Numbered from the stretch's first letter, positions 6,261 through 13,166 are shown. The stretch: 64,000 bases of DNA from a virus (IMGVR_UViG_3300050821_002540:1-64000), one strand, 5' to 3'. Made by a program: numbers and translations. The notes: a model not told the origin generated them from the sequence alone.

Positions 6261-6358
6261 TGAAGTGCGAACATGTCAGTGACCTGAACAGGCCGTGCGG
6301 TGGCTGTAACTGCGGTGACTGCACGACATGCTGCGAATGTAGCCAGTGTCTTCCGTAG
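6257..6358 (+). CDS. Very Cys-rich small protein
   Basis: 33 residues, about ten of them Cys (CGGCNCGDCTTCCECSQC), metallothionein-like in density. GGAGG lies just upstream of the ATG. It ends the first rightward cluster, 11 bases before a palindromic element and a promoter. Metal binding is inferred from composition only. Confidence 0.6.
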   Translation: MMKCEHVSDLNRPCGGCNCGDCTTCCECSQCLP

Positions 6359-6368
6359 GAAAAACTTC

Positions 6369-6387
6369 CTGTATTGCCCCAATACAG
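6369..6387. promoter_or_regulatory. Operator-like palindrome upstream of a promoter
   Basis: CTGTATTG and CAATACAG are perfect 8-bp arms around CCC. The element ends directly before the upstream hexamer of the promoter at 6388, so it may be an operator, or a terminator stem for the preceding Cys-rich cluster. Confidence 0.5.
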
Positions 6388-6442
6388 TAGCTTTGTCCTC
6401 GCGTACGCGGTAGGCTAGCCGTAGCGCCCCGCTACGGGGCGC
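6388..6442 (+). promoter_or_regulatory. Phage promoter cassette
   Basis: TAGCTT (6388-6393), 17-bp spacer containing CGCGTACGCG, TAGGCT (6411-6416), then GCGCCCC/GGGGCGC hairpin (6424-6430/6436-6442) and the extended ribosome site before the ATG at 6456. It matches six other cassettes in this window exactly in spacing. Confidence 0.65.
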
Positions 6443-6455
6443 GCAGGAGGCGAGA

Positions 6456-6845
6456 ATGAAAACGGCAGACGACCGGCTTAGCAGGGCCGCCAGCGCTATC
6501 TGGCGCTGGCGCACTGCCGACCCGGACCCGATGGGTGACCCAAGCGGTGACTGCGGCGGCCTGATCGCAGTATCAGACAGGAACCACGTACTGAAGGCCG
6601 TGGCTGCGGCGGGGTACGCTAACCCCGGCGCGTATAACGCGGACCTGAGGAGCAGGATGGTAGGTGCGGACGGGAAGATGTCCCAGAACGTCTACTACCT
6701 GCTCTGTACGCTGGAGATCGAGAGCGTCTGCCCGAAGTGCGGGGCGGCGCTGAACGTGACCAGCCACTACACCCGGTGCTACGGCGGTGGCTGGGACACA
6801 TTCGAGAAGTGCCCCGTCTGCGACTACGCGGAGGTTTACGTCTGA
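6456..6845 (+). CDS. Hypothetical protein with C-terminal zinc ribbon
   Basis: 129 residues, translated from the canonical AGGAGGCGAGAATG site. The C-terminal third has CPKCGAALNV and CPVCDYAEVYV, a four-Cys zinc ribbon. The N-terminal part (RLSRAASAIWRWRTADPDP) is basic and Trp-rich. It is the first gene behind the 6388 promoter, and its stop overlaps the next start (TGATG). Confidence 0.7.
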   Translation: MKTADDRLSRAASAIWRWRTADPDPMGDPSGDCGGLIAVSDRNHVLKAVAAAGYANPGAYNADLRSRMVGADGKMSQNVYYLLCTLEIESVCPKCGAALNVTSHYTRCYGGGWDTFEKCPVCDYAEVYV

Positions 6846-7039
6846 TGCAGATCTCGAAAAGGTGCCCTTCATGCACGAAGACATTCGTGATTGAGGTGCC
6901 GGACAATGAGTTTGAGGCATGGCAGGGCGGTGTCCTCATCCAGAACGCAATGCCGAGCGTCCCAGCCGATGTTCGTGAGCAGCTCGTTTCCGGCATCGAC
7001 TCCAAGTGCTGGGATGAGATGTTTAGCGAGGCCGAGTAA
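6845..7039 (+). CDS. Small zinc-binding protein, common in actinophages
   Basis: 64 residues. CPSCTKTFVIEVPDNEFEAW, then a stretch ending in QLVSGIDSKCWDEMF. This pattern (CxxC, AWxxG, and a late C-W-D) is one I recognise as a frequent conserved hypothetical of actinophages. Role unknown. Translationally coupled to the preceding gene, and followed by two strong hairpins. Confidence 0.75.
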   Translation: MQISKRCPSCTKTFVIEVPDNEFEAWQGGVLIQNAMPSVPADVREQLVSGIDSKCWDEMFSEAE

Positions 7040-7045
7040 ACAGCG

Positions 7046-7099
7046 GGGCGGCCGGGCAACCGGCCGCCCTCTGTCGTAGGGGCTGGAACCATCCAGCCC
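7046..7099 (+). terminator. Two tandem perfect hairpins
   Basis: First stem GGGCGGCCGG/CCGGCCGCCC (7046-7055/7060-7069) with a GCAA tetraloop; second GGGCTGGA/TCCAGCCC (7080-7087/7092-7099). No U-tract follows either, so they may be processing or stabilising elements rather than simple terminators. The same two-stem plan recurs at 7307-7360. Confidence 0.55.
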
Positions 7100-7115
7100 T
7101 GACGATGGAGGCGAA

Positions 7116-7298
7116 ATGTTTATTGTCATCACCACCAGCCCAAGTGACTCACCGGAAGACATTGATGAGTACTACGGCCCGTTCGCAACCGCAACGGATA
7201 CAGGCGACAGCCTGACGGATGCCGTCACCTGGATGAACAAGTGGGTCCAGGCACCGGTAACCGCACGGGCAATCGATCTGTTCCAGCCCTCCAACTGA
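7116..7298 (+). CDS. Hypothetical protein
   Basis: 60 residues beginning MFIVITTSPSDSPEDIDEYYG, followed by FATATDTGDSLTDAVTWMNKW. No family is recognised. It has the extended ribosome site GGAGGCGAAATG and sits between two double-hairpin elements, so it may be a separately processed message. Confidence 0.6.
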   Translation: MFIVITTSPSDSPEDIDEYYGPFATATDTGDSLTDAVTWMNKWVQAPVTARAIDLFQPSN

Positions 7299-7306
7299 AC
7301 ACAGCG

Positions 7307-7360
7307 GGGCGGCCCTGCTCAAGGGCCGCCCTCTGTCCCGGTGGCTGGACTCCAGCCACC
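7307..7360 (+). terminator. Second pair of tandem hairpins
   Basis: GGGCGGCCCT/AGGGCCGCCC (7307-7316/7322-7331) and GGTGGCTG/CAGCCACC (7340-7347/7353-7360). Same spacing and the same flanking word CTCTGTC as the 7046-7099 pair, with compensating changes in the stems, which suggests selection for structure. Confidence 0.55.
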
Positions 7361-7375
7361 AGGATGGAGGCGAGA

Positions 7376-7729
7376 ATGGGAACTGACCAGGGTGGATTCA
7401 CTGGCCGTACAAAGAGCGAGCCAGGATTCCACTACCACAACGGGAATGCGTACCTTGACCAGGAATGCGCTTGCGAGCTGCGCCCGGCAACCATAGACAA
7501 TGTGAAGGCACACGCCCTGAAGCACTACGATGAGGGCGGCTGGGACGTTGTCGTCGAGACAATGTCCGACAAGAGCATCCAGGAGACGCTCCTGATGATG
7601 GATGCGGGTGGCCACGACTTCACGGAGCCGTGCATCACCCTCAAGGACGCGACCGAGCACTCACTGCTCCGGGTGCTCGTAAGCATCTGGTCTGACCAGC
7701 AGGCCGACGCCAGAAACAGCGCGTTCTGA
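7376..7729 (+). CDS. Hypothetical protein
   Basis: 117 residues with an acidic, His-containing sequence (FHYHNGNAYLDQECACELR). No domain recognised. Start 7376 is fixed by GGAGGCGAGAATG. Its stop overlaps the next start (TGATGG). Confidence 0.65.
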   Translation: MGTDQGGFTGRTKSEPGFHYHNGNAYLDQECACELRPATIDNVKAHALKHYDEGGWDVVVETMSDKSIQETLLMMDAGGHDFTEPCITLKDATEHSLLRVLVSIWSDQQADARNSAF

Positions 7730-7962
7730 TGGCTGCTGTCAGGCAGAACCCGGTGCAGGAACCGGATGTGCCTGGGCGATGCGCTGGCGTGAAGACGCCA
7801 ACTGGGAGGGCACCGTGCTACCTGCCCTCAAAGTGGGCCATCTTCGACCAGGACACTCCGACAACTGACGCTCCTGCCCGCTGGGCATGCAACAAGCACC
7901 TTGCCGGGAACATCGGCCACCTGGGCAGCATGGTGCTCCCCGCAGACTGGAGGCGCCAGTAA
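7729..7962 (+). CDS. Hypothetical Cys-containing protein
   Basis: 77 residues. Cys in GRCAGV, RAPCYL and WACNKHL are spaced like the small actinophage proteins of the type C-x-V...W-x-C-x-x-H-L, suggesting one zinc site. Overlaps the genes on either side by one base. Confidence 0.6.
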   Translation: MAAVRQNPVQEPDVPGRCAGVKTPTGRAPCYLPSKWAIFDQDTPTTDAPARWACNKHLAGNIGHLGSMVLPADWRRQ

Positions 7963-8231
7963 TGGCTCTGGTTGGAGAGTACTGCGAAGACTACCCGTGC
8001 TGCGGGCACACCCCGCAGAACCCATGCGCTCGTCAGTGGTACGACGACCCACAGGCAGTACGCAGGCACCTCGGCTGCGACCATGAGGCTGGCTACTGCG
8101 AAGATGAGCAGTACGACGACAACGATGACGAGATTGAAGACTGGGACCCAGGACCAGAAGTCGATGACCAGGGCGGCATGTCAGAAGTTCAGGATGCCTG
8201 GCTCGATGACTGGTCAGTCTACGGTGAATGA
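7962..8231 (+). CDS. Acidic hypothetical protein
   Basis: 89 residues. The N-terminal half has several Cys and His (YCEDYPCCGH, HLGCDHEAGYCED); the C-terminal half is strongly acidic (DDNDDEIEDWD). Family unknown. Last gene before the promoter at 8295. Confidence 0.6.
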   Translation: MALVGEYCEDYPCCGHTPQNPCARQWYDDPQAVRRHLGCDHEAGYCEDEQYDDNDDEIEDWDPGPEVDDQGGMSEVQDAWLDDWSVYGE

Positions 8232-8294
8232 CCAGTAGCGAATCTGGGGCCGAAAGGTCCCATTTTCGTGCCCGGACTGGGCGCAGTACAATGC

Positions 8295-8348
8295 TAGCTT
8301 TGTACCGCCCGCGCGGGTAGACTCGGGGGAGCGGCCGGTCCCGGCCGC
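8295..8348 (+). promoter_or_regulatory. Phage promoter cassette
   Basis: TAGCTT (8295-8300), 17-bp spacer with CCCGCGCGGG, TAGACT (8318-8323), then GCGGCCGG/CCGGCCGC hairpin (8331-8338/8341-8348) and the extended ribosome site of the gene at 8365. Confidence 0.65.
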
Positions 8349-8364
8349 AGTAGGAGGCGAGAAA

Positions 8365-8499
8365 ATGGGAAGGTATATCGCATACGACCCCAGCGGTGAA
8401 AGGCTGGAGGGCGTCAAGGAGCTTACTGACGCTGAGGTCAAGTGGCTTGAGGAGCTGGGGTTTACATTCACCCCATTCGAGGGGCCGGTGTGTGAGTAA
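8365..8499 (+). CDS. Small hypothetical protein
   Basis: 44 residues: MGRYIAYDPSGERLEG followed by an acidic amphipathic helix (DAEVKWLEELGF). AGGAGGCGAGAAAATG gives a firm start. Its stop overlaps the next start by one base. Confidence 0.65.
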   Translation: MGRYIAYDPSGERLEGVKELTDAEVKWLEELGFTFTPFEGPVCE

Positions 8500-8699
8500 T
8501 GGATATCGCACCCCCAAGAAGGGGCCCACTCTCCAGGACCCTGGAAGACCCCAAGGATGAGGCAATCCGGGAGCTGGCTCACGTCGCCAGGTGCCTCCTT
8601 GAGGCAGCAACAGCCGACGGGAATGCCACAGTACCGGGTGCATTCAAGATTGCCGTAAGCAATAAGATCGAGTACTACGCCAGTAAGGCGGAGTCGTGA
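8499..8699 (+). CDS. Hypothetical protein
   Basis: 66 residues, largely helical by inspection (DEAIRELAHVARCLLEAA). No family recognised. Coupled to both neighbours by overlapping start and stop codons. Confidence 0.6.
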   Translation: MDIAPPRRGPLSRTLEDPKDEAIRELAHVARCLLEAATADGNATVPGAFKIAVSNKIEYYASKAES

Positions 8700-8860
8700 T
8701 CACCTGCGCCAAGTGCGGCAACCAGACAATTACGTGCCACACCTTTTCGCTAGTTGGCGAGGCCAAGACGTGGATGGTATGCTGCCTGTGTACCATGGAG
8801 GTCATCGCGATGTTTAGCAAGGGGGCAGGAGATGTCAGCCCTGACACACCCGCTGGATGA
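8696..8860 (+). CDS. Small zinc-ribbon protein
   Basis: 54 residues from GTG overlapping the previous stop (GTGA). ITCAKCGNQTITCH and later MVCCLCTMEV supply two Cys pairs. The end overlaps the DUF3631 gene by 29 bases. Function unknown. Confidence 0.6.
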   Translation: MITCAKCGNQTITCHTFSLVGEAKTWMVCCLCTMEVIAMFSKGAGDVSPDTPAG

Positions 8861-9971
8861 CGTCAGCGACTACCTAGACGGCACCCTCTTCGCGACGCGA
8901 GAGCAGAAGGATGCCATTAACCTGGCGTGCGCTGCCAGTCACGGCATCGATGCATTCAACACGTTCTGCAGGCTTCTGATAACAAGCAGGACGAAGCGGT
9001 GCGGCAAGACCACCGCGATGGATGTGTCTAGCTACCTGTGCAACAATGCCTGGTGGACAGACCCGACACCCTTCGCACTCAGGTCCAAGTTCAATGAGCC
9101 TGAACGGCCATCACCATTCATCGATGAGATCTCCCTGATCTTTGGGGAGAATGGCATGCGCGGCTACGGACGCCCAGAGTACAAGCTCATGATTGAGAGC
9201 TACCGGCGCAGCGCAACTCTCTCACTCTCCATAGACAGGACAGCCGTCAAGGTCAAGAGCTACTGCTTCGTGGTTTGTGCTGGAATTGGGGCGGCTGTCC
9301 CTGAGGCACTGCGAGACCGTAGCATCATCATCGAGATGCGCGCCAAGCCAGCCAGCATTAAGCTGGAAGACACGCTTGATGCAGGCGTCGAGGCACGCGG
9401 GCTGGCGTACGGCGAGAAGCTGCACGCCTGGGTACGACAGCAGATGGAGCCTGAGAGGCGGGGCGAGGAAGGCAAGCTAACAAAGCTAGCCAGGAACCTG
9501 GAAAGGTTCCATCCTAAGCTCGACTCCAGACTCGCCCAGATCTGGGGCCCGCTGTTCGCGATCGCAGAGGCGGCTGGCGGCGAATGGCCCGCCCGATGCC
9601 TGCGGGCATTCATAGTGCTTGCGCTCGATGTGAGCGACAAGCCTGTTCTCTCACCTGAAGAGCAGATCCTGCTCGATGCCCTAGCGTGCCTGCGAGAGTT
9701 CGAGAGCACGCCAGATGTACTGACCAGCCGTGAGATGCTCGCATTCGCCCGTACACTTGACAACAAGGTGTATAGTGCGCAGACAGACCGCCAGATGGCC
9801 CTAATTATGAGCAAGGGCATAGGCAGCACAAGTGTGGTCAACCCCGATGGCGTCAATAAAAAGGGGTGGCACTCAGCCGAGATCATAACCAAGGGTGAGG
9901 AACTTGAGAAGATCCTCATGCCAGACATTATGGTGTCAGCACCAGACGAGCTGGACGACTTCTTCAGCTAA
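8832..9971 (+). CDS. DUF3631 family ATPase (primase/helicase-like)
   Basis: 379 residues. Start 8832 has GGCAGGAG directly upstream. TSRTKRCGKTTAMDV (about 51-65) is the Walker A region, SPFIDEISLIFGENG (about 95-108) the Walker B region, and CAGIGAAVPEALRDRSIIIEMR matches the sensor and arginine region of DUF3631 proteins found in actinobacterial mobile elements. These are thought to be nucleic-acid ATPases often paired with primases. Here it may act with the primase-polymerase at 1613-3583. The C-terminus ends in an acidic, aromatic DELDDFFS tail, like the protein-binding tails of SSB proteins. Confidence 0.75.
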   Translation: MSALTHPLDDVSDYLDGTLFATREQKDAINLACAASHGIDAFNTFCRLLITSRTKRCGKTTAMDVSSYLCNNAWWTDPTPFALRSKFNEPERPSPFIDEISLIFGENGMRGYGRPEYKLMIESYRRSATLSLSIDRTAVKVKSYCFVVCAGIGAAVPEALRDRSIIIEMRAKPASIKLEDTLDAGVEARGLAYGEKLHAWVRQQMEPERRGEEGKLTKLARNLERFHPKLDSRLAQIWGPLFAIAEAAGGEWPARCLRAFIVLALDVSDKPVLSPEEQILLDALACLREFESTPDVLTSREMLAFARTLDNKVYSAQTDRQMALIMSKGIGSTSVVNPDGVNKKGWHSAEIITKGEELEKILMPDIMVSAPDELDDFFS

Positions 9972-9994
9972 CCGTGCCTACCGTGCCTACCGTT

Positions 9995-10013
9995 CCCCGG
10001 CCGCGCGCCGGGG
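9995..10013 (+). terminator. GC hairpin after the DUF3631 gene
   Basis: CCCCGGC/GCCGGGG stem (9995-10001/10007-10013) with loop CGCGC, 23 bases after the stop. Preceded by the tandem word CCGTGCCTA (two copies). No T-tract. Confidence 0.45.
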
Positions 10014-10037
10014 AGCGGGGGCCAGAAAGGGAGCCTC

Positions 10038-10241
10038 ATGATCCTGATCACATGCCGCATTTGCGGACACGCAGACTATGCAAACACTCCTATGGAGATC
10101 TTTACAGTTGAGCTGGCACACTACATCAATGAACACTGGGATGTGCTTGTTGCTATACATGACTCGATTGGTAACCCAGCTATGTTCAAGGCAACGAAGG
10201 ATTACCTCAATATTATAGCAAGGCCCGGAGAGCTTCCCTAG
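10038..10241 (+). CDS. Hypothetical protein with CxxC
   Basis: 67 residues beginning MILITCRICGHADYAN, a CxxCGH motif near the N-terminus, then helical sequence. The last nine codons lie inside the left arm of a 27-bp inverted repeat. No family recognised. Confidence 0.6.
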   Translation: MILITCRICGHADYANTPMEIFTVELAHYINEHWDVLVAIHDSIGNPAMFKATKDYLNIIARPGELP

Positions 10242-10320
10242 CGGGGCGCAGGCCGGACCCTACCCGTACCCCGTCGGACTAAAAGCAGGCGCTTAGGGAG
10301 GCTCTCCGGGCCTTGCTATA
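10214..10320. repeat. 27-bp inverted repeat with 53-base centre
   Basis: 10214-10240 and 10294-10320 are reverse complements at 26 of 27 positions, and the one difference is a G-U pair on + strand RNA, so the transcript would form an unbroken 27-bp stem. The left arm is the 3-prime end of a gene; the right arm ends directly at the next promoter. Too long for a usual terminator. Confidence 0.8.
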
Positions 10321-10357
10321 GCCTTGCGGGGCCGGTAGCGGGTACGCTAGAGGGGTA
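10319..10357 (+). promoter_or_regulatory. Promoter cassette, 18-bp spacer variant
   Basis: TAGCCT (10319-10324), 18-bp spacer, TACGCT (10343-10348), then a GTACCCCCGCGCGGGG palindrome and AGGAGGCGG before the ATG at 10388. It is a weaker match to the shared consensus than the others. Confidence 0.45.
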
Positions 10358-10387
10358 CCCCCGCGCGGGGGCAGAAGGAGGCGGAAA

Positions 10388-11104
10388 ATGACCAGGCCAA
10401 CAACAGAAGAGTTCAGAATCGAGGTTCCGGGCAAGTTCAGGAAGGGGACAGCCTACCTTGACCTTGAGACAGTAAAGGTGTCAACTTACAATGCCTCAAG
10501 AAATAGGGGCCTGAATAGCGACTTCATCATGCAGAATGGCGAGTCGCTGAAGAACCGCTGGTCCATCGCAATGTACGGCGTTGCCCTGGATGGCGGCATC
10601 GTGCTCAGCGACAACGGCCTGAATGAGCCGGCAAACATTCAGGGTCTCGGTAACATACTGACTGGATGGAATGGTGGTGCTGCCTCTGGCGGTTTCATGT
10701 CCGGGCCAATCAATGAGGTGGCGTACGCAGCGACTCGCGAGTTTGACGAGATGGTTGCCAAGGGGCGCTTTACCAATGCCCGCCGTGCTCATGAGCTAGA
10801 GCCATTCTTCCCGGCTGTTCCTGGGGCTGACAAGGTAGCATGGCGTAACCTTGGCGGCAAGATTCCTGATCACATAAGCAGGTACCGCAGCCTTGATACT
10901 CGTAGCGCTATGGTACCGCACCACATTTCAAGAGGCAGTTACGAGCTTGTAACGGTCCACCTGCTCCGTGATGTTGTCCAGCTCATTATGTGGGATGGAA
11001 TGCCAGACTGGAAATGCTGGGGATGGTGTGAGCGTGTAATGAATGATTTCGAGTTCGCAGAGAAGCAGGTCTTCGGTGATGAACAGGAGCGAAATGGGAA
11101 TTAG
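10388..11104 (+). CDS. Hypothetical protein, possibly DEDD exonuclease-like
   Basis: 238 residues. The N-terminal GTAYLDLETVKVSTYNA (about 20-36) has the D-x-E of the first exonuclease motif of RNase T/DnaQ-type folds. YRSLDTRSAM and HLLRDVVQLIMWDGMP later could supply further acids. The match is weak and could be chance. First gene behind the 10319 promoter, with AGGAGGCGGAAAATG. If it is an exonuclease it would fit the replication theme of this arm. Confidence 0.45.
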   Translation: MTRPTTEEFRIEVPGKFRKGTAYLDLETVKVSTYNASRNRGLNSDFIMQNGESLKNRWSIAMYGVALDGGIVLSDNGLNEPANIQGLGNILTGWNGGAASGGFMSGPINEVAYAATREFDEMVAKGRFTNARRAHELEPFFPAVPGADKVAWRNLGGKIPDHISRYRSLDTRSAMVPHHISRGSYELVTVHLLRDVVQLIMWDGMPDWKCWGWCERVMNDFEFAEKQVFGDEQERNGN

Positions 11105-11219
11105 GCCAGGAGCAGAAGAGACCAAGGACGGCAAGAAAGGTGAGAACAGCCCAGGTACCAAGCCGAAGGACCTGCCCCAGGTTCCACAGCCAAAGGGCAA
11201 GTTACGGGCGGAAAAATAA
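11094..11219 (+). CDS. Small basic Pro/Lys-rich protein
   Basis: 41 residues beginning MGIRPGAEETKDGKKG, low in hydrophobic residues and probably disordered. AGGAG lies four bases before this ATG, which is why it is preferred over the in-frame ATG at 11079. Overlaps the upstream gene by 11 bases. Confidence 0.55.
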   Translation: MGIRPGAEETKDGKKGENSPGTKPKDLPQVPQPKGKLRAEK

Positions 11220-11231
11220 CTCGGGCAATGC

Positions 11232-11260
11232 TAGCTTTGCGCCCGCGTACGCGGTAGGCT
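11232..11260 (+). promoter_or_regulatory. Phage promoter cassette
   Basis: TAGCTT (11232-11237), 17-bp spacer with CGCGTACGCG, TAGGCT (11255-11260). A GGCCGC...GCGGCC palindrome and AGGAGGCGAAAATG follow, leading into the gene at 11301. Nearly the same as the 6388 cassette. Confidence 0.65.
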
Positions 11261-11300
11261 AGGCGTAGGCCGCCTAGCGGCGGCCAGTCAGGAGGCGAAA

Positions 11301-11543
11301 ATGAGCGACCACACCAGCGTCATAGTGTCGGTACTGCCCGACTGTGACTTCACTCACGAGAAGCCGGTCAAGGCAAAGTACGACGGCAAGACCAAGATGG
11401 GGCCGTGGGCGAACATGTGCCAGTCCCACTTCGACCAGAACGGCATCGGCCTGGGTCTCGGCCGGGGCCAGAAGCTGATCATCAAGGACAAGGACAGCGA
11501 CGATGGCGCCAGGGCTGAGGAACTGGACGGCACTAACCCGTAG
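11301..11543 (+). CDS. Conserved actinophage hypothetical protein
   Basis: 80 residues with KAKYDGKTKMGPWANMCQSH in the middle and GLGLGRGQKLI after it, a pattern I know from many actinophages. Those homologues usually have a second Cys pair near CDF, so a zinc site is likely. Role unknown. Confidence 0.7.
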   Translation: MSDHTSVIVSVLPDCDFTHEKPVKAKYDGKTKMGPWANMCQSHFDQNGIGLGLGRGQKLIIKDKDSDDGARAEELDGTNP

Positions 11544-11553
11544 CTGGTAGCTG

Positions 11554-11589
11554 CCCGACAGGCTGGGACTCCCCGCCCAGCCTGTCGGG
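11554..11589 (+). terminator. Perfect 14-bp hairpin
   Basis: CCCGACAGGCTGGG (11554-11567) pairs with CCCAGCCTGTCGGG (11576-11589) around an 8-base loop. It lies between two genes, 24 bases before the next ATG. No T-tract; terminator or processing site. Confidence 0.55.
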
Positions 11590-11613
11590 GAACGTCCAGT
11601 ACAAGGAGGAAAG

Positions 11614-11820
11614 ATGCCACCCACCGGAATCTCGATTGCCATGAAGTTCTTCGGCAAGCGCACCATGCCTGACGGCAAGGAGCAGCGACTGTCCGAGTTC
11701 AAGGAGGAATGGGACGGACTGCTGGTGGACCACGTCCCCGGCACGCCGGTCCGGGATGAGCACCGGGTGGTGCAGCACGCGATCATTGCGGGCATCGAGG
11801 ATGGCAGCTTCACCTACTGA
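11614..11820 (+). CDS. Hypothetical protein
   Basis: 68 residues, beginning MPPTGISIAMKFFGKRTMPD. Acidic, no recognised domain. AAGGAGGA precedes the ATG. Followed by a tRNA-like gene. Confidence 0.65.
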   Translation: MPPTGISIAMKFFGKRTMPDGKEQRLSEFKEEWDGLLVDHVPGTPVRDEHRVVQHAIIAGIEDGSFTY

Positions 11821-11895
11821 CCTGGCACGCGTGGTGGCCAGCCTCCTGTGAGGCGAAGGGCGCAGGTAGTGACGCCTGTGCCTGTCACGTTAAAG

Positions 11896-11968
11896 CAGAG
11901 GGTCGTATGAGGCAAGTACGGGTGGGCTGATCCCCCGCCAGGTGTGGGTTCGAATCCCACCCCTCTCA
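11896..11968 (+). tRNA. Probable tRNA with GAU anticodon (Ile-type), initiator-like features
   Basis: A full cloverleaf can be drawn: acceptor CAGAGGG/CCCTCTC with a C-C mismatch at the first pair; D stem GTAT/GTAC; anticodon stem GGTGGG/CCCGCC with loop CTGATCC (anticodon GAU, U33 present, unusual C37); T stem GTGGG/CCCAC with loop TTCGAAT. CCA is not encoded. The broken first pair and three G-C pairs under the anticodon loop are hallmarks of bacterial initiator tRNAs, yet the anticodon is not CAU. It could be degenerate. Confidence 0.6.
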
Positions 11969-11982
11969 CGAAAGGAGCAGTC

Positions 11983-12255
11983 ATGAGCAAGCCACAGGTA
12001 GTAATTGTCCGCAAGGACAAGAAGATCAGGCACAAGGTGCTGCACGCAGCAGCGTTCGCCGTAACCGGCGGGGCAAGCGGCATCGTCACGGCGGCCGAGG
12101 CAGCCAGTCACGCGCAGTACAATGCCAGGACTCGGCAGCTCCAGGAGCAGTCCAGTCCCCGTCCGGCCCAGGTTAGCAAGGCAAAGGCAGTAGTTGGCCT
12201 TGTCTGCCTCAGCATCATTGTGCTGTGCATCATCATCGCAATCGCGGTGGGCTGA
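11983..12255 (+). CDS. Membrane protein with C-terminal anchor
   Basis: 90 residues. A basic N-terminal half is followed by an Ala/Gln-rich stretch and a C-terminal hydrophobic segment (VVGLVCLSIIVLCIIIAIAVG), a tail-anchored topology. AAAGGAG precedes the ATG at 11983. Its stop overlaps the next start (TGATG). Confidence 0.65.
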   Translation: MSKPQVVIVRKDKKIRHKVLHAAAFAVTGGASGIVTAAEAASHAQYNARTRQLQEQSSPRPAQVSKAKAVVGLVCLSIIVLCIIIAIAVG

Positions 12256-12497
12256 TGCCTGCGATTCCACTAGTTATCTACCAGCTGGTGGAAGCTAGAA
12301 TCGCCTTGAAGTTCGAGATCAAGCACGGTCACGGGCCGACAAGAGCAGTCAACTCCAAGAGCATAATCCCATGGCTGTACAAGTACTACATTACCGAGGT
12401 GTGTCAGGCACGGTACAGCCAGGAGCACAAGATCAAGGCGTACAATGACCTTAACAAGTATATGACAGATCACGGGATGGATGATAGGCCACTATGA
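12255..12497 (+). CDS. Hypothetical protein
   Basis: 80 residues, basic and aromatic (IIPWLYKYYITEVCQARYSQ). No family recognised. Overlaps the genes before and after by one and four bases. Confidence 0.6.
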   Translation: MPAIPLVIYQLVEARIALKFEIKHGHGPTRAVNSKSIIPWLYKYYITEVCQARYSQEHKIKAYNDLNKYMTDHGMDDRPL

Positions 12498-12679
12498 CCG
12501 AGGGCAGGGGAACAGGCTACCAGGAACTGTACTACGAGATCATAGCACTAGTCAATGATGGCGTGCTTGGCAATGAAAGCCCGCCAACTCCAAATTACTG
12601 GCACTGGCCAATTCGTGAGCCGGAAAGGCTCCCGGAGAAGTTTCAGAAGTGGATACCACTAGGGGAGGTGCGATGGTAG
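12494..12679 (+). CDS. Hypothetical protein
   Basis: 61 residues with ELYYEIIALVNDG and a Pro-rich, Trp-containing segment. The start overlaps the upstream stop (ATGA), and its end overlaps the next gene by 7 bases. Function unknown. Confidence 0.6.
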   Translation: MTEGRGTGYQELYYEIIALVNDGVLGNESPPTPNYWHWPIREPERLPEKFQKWIPLGEVRW

Positions 12680-12774
12680 TGTCACTAGCAATAATTGGTA
12701 CTTTTCTCGTCGGCGTTGCTTTTGGCGCATTCATTGCAGTAATAGCAATCATGAATGCGGACAAGCGGCCATGA
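12673..12774 (+). CDS. Single-span small membrane protein
   Basis: 33 residues, almost entirely hydrophobic (LAIIGTFLVGVAFGAFIAVI) with a short charged tail NADKRP. GGGGAGG lies upstream of the ATG. One of several such proteins in this arm; holin or superinfection roles cannot be told apart. Confidence 0.6.
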   Translation: MVVSLAIIGTFLVGVAFGAFIAVIAIMNADKRP

Positions 12775-13163
12775 GCTGGGATGTCACTCTGTACCAGGTA
12801 CACAAGATCACTAACTGTCCACACTGTGGTCTTCCACTTCCGGTTCCGCGCGAGGAAGAGGAAGAGGTAAACTGGTGGAACTACACACATAACACCAGCC
12901 CAATGATCTATGAAGCCCTGAAGCAGGAAGGCTTCGAGCTTCCTGAGGGCAAGAACTGGTGGCAACATCTTGACGGTATGAACGGTCATGCTGGCGTGGC
13001 ATACCTCAGTATTATCATCGGGCAGCTTGAGCTTAACCCACACCATTACAGACTCATGAACCCAGATAATGGCTGGGGTGACTATGACTCACTACTCGCC
13101 ACTCTCTGTTCAATGCGTGACGAGCCAGTCAATAAAGATTCCAGATGGCATGTGAGTGGGTGA
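12771..13163 (+). CDS. Hypothetical protein with CPHCG motif
   Basis: 130 residues. NCPHCGLPLPVP (about 15-26) is a zinc-knuckle half. The rest contains WWNYTHNTSPMIYEAL and NGWGDYDSLLATL, a combination I have seen in conserved phage hypotheticals (sequence ending in a W-Y/H-rich and GWG-Y-S block). Function unknown. The start overlaps the membrane gene by ATGA. Confidence 0.65.
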   Translation: MSWDVTLYQVHKITNCPHCGLPLPVPREEEEEVNWWNYTHNTSPMIYEALKQEGFELPEGKNWWQHLDGMNGHAGVAYLSIIIGQLELNPHHYRLMNPDNGWGDYDSLLATLCSMRDEPVNKDSRWHVSG

Positions 13164-13166
13164 ATA

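Noticed and set aside
11814-12270. Minus-strand frames across the tRNA
   Set aside because: They contain the typical false peptide produced by reading a tRNA T arm in antisense (VRGVGFEPTP).
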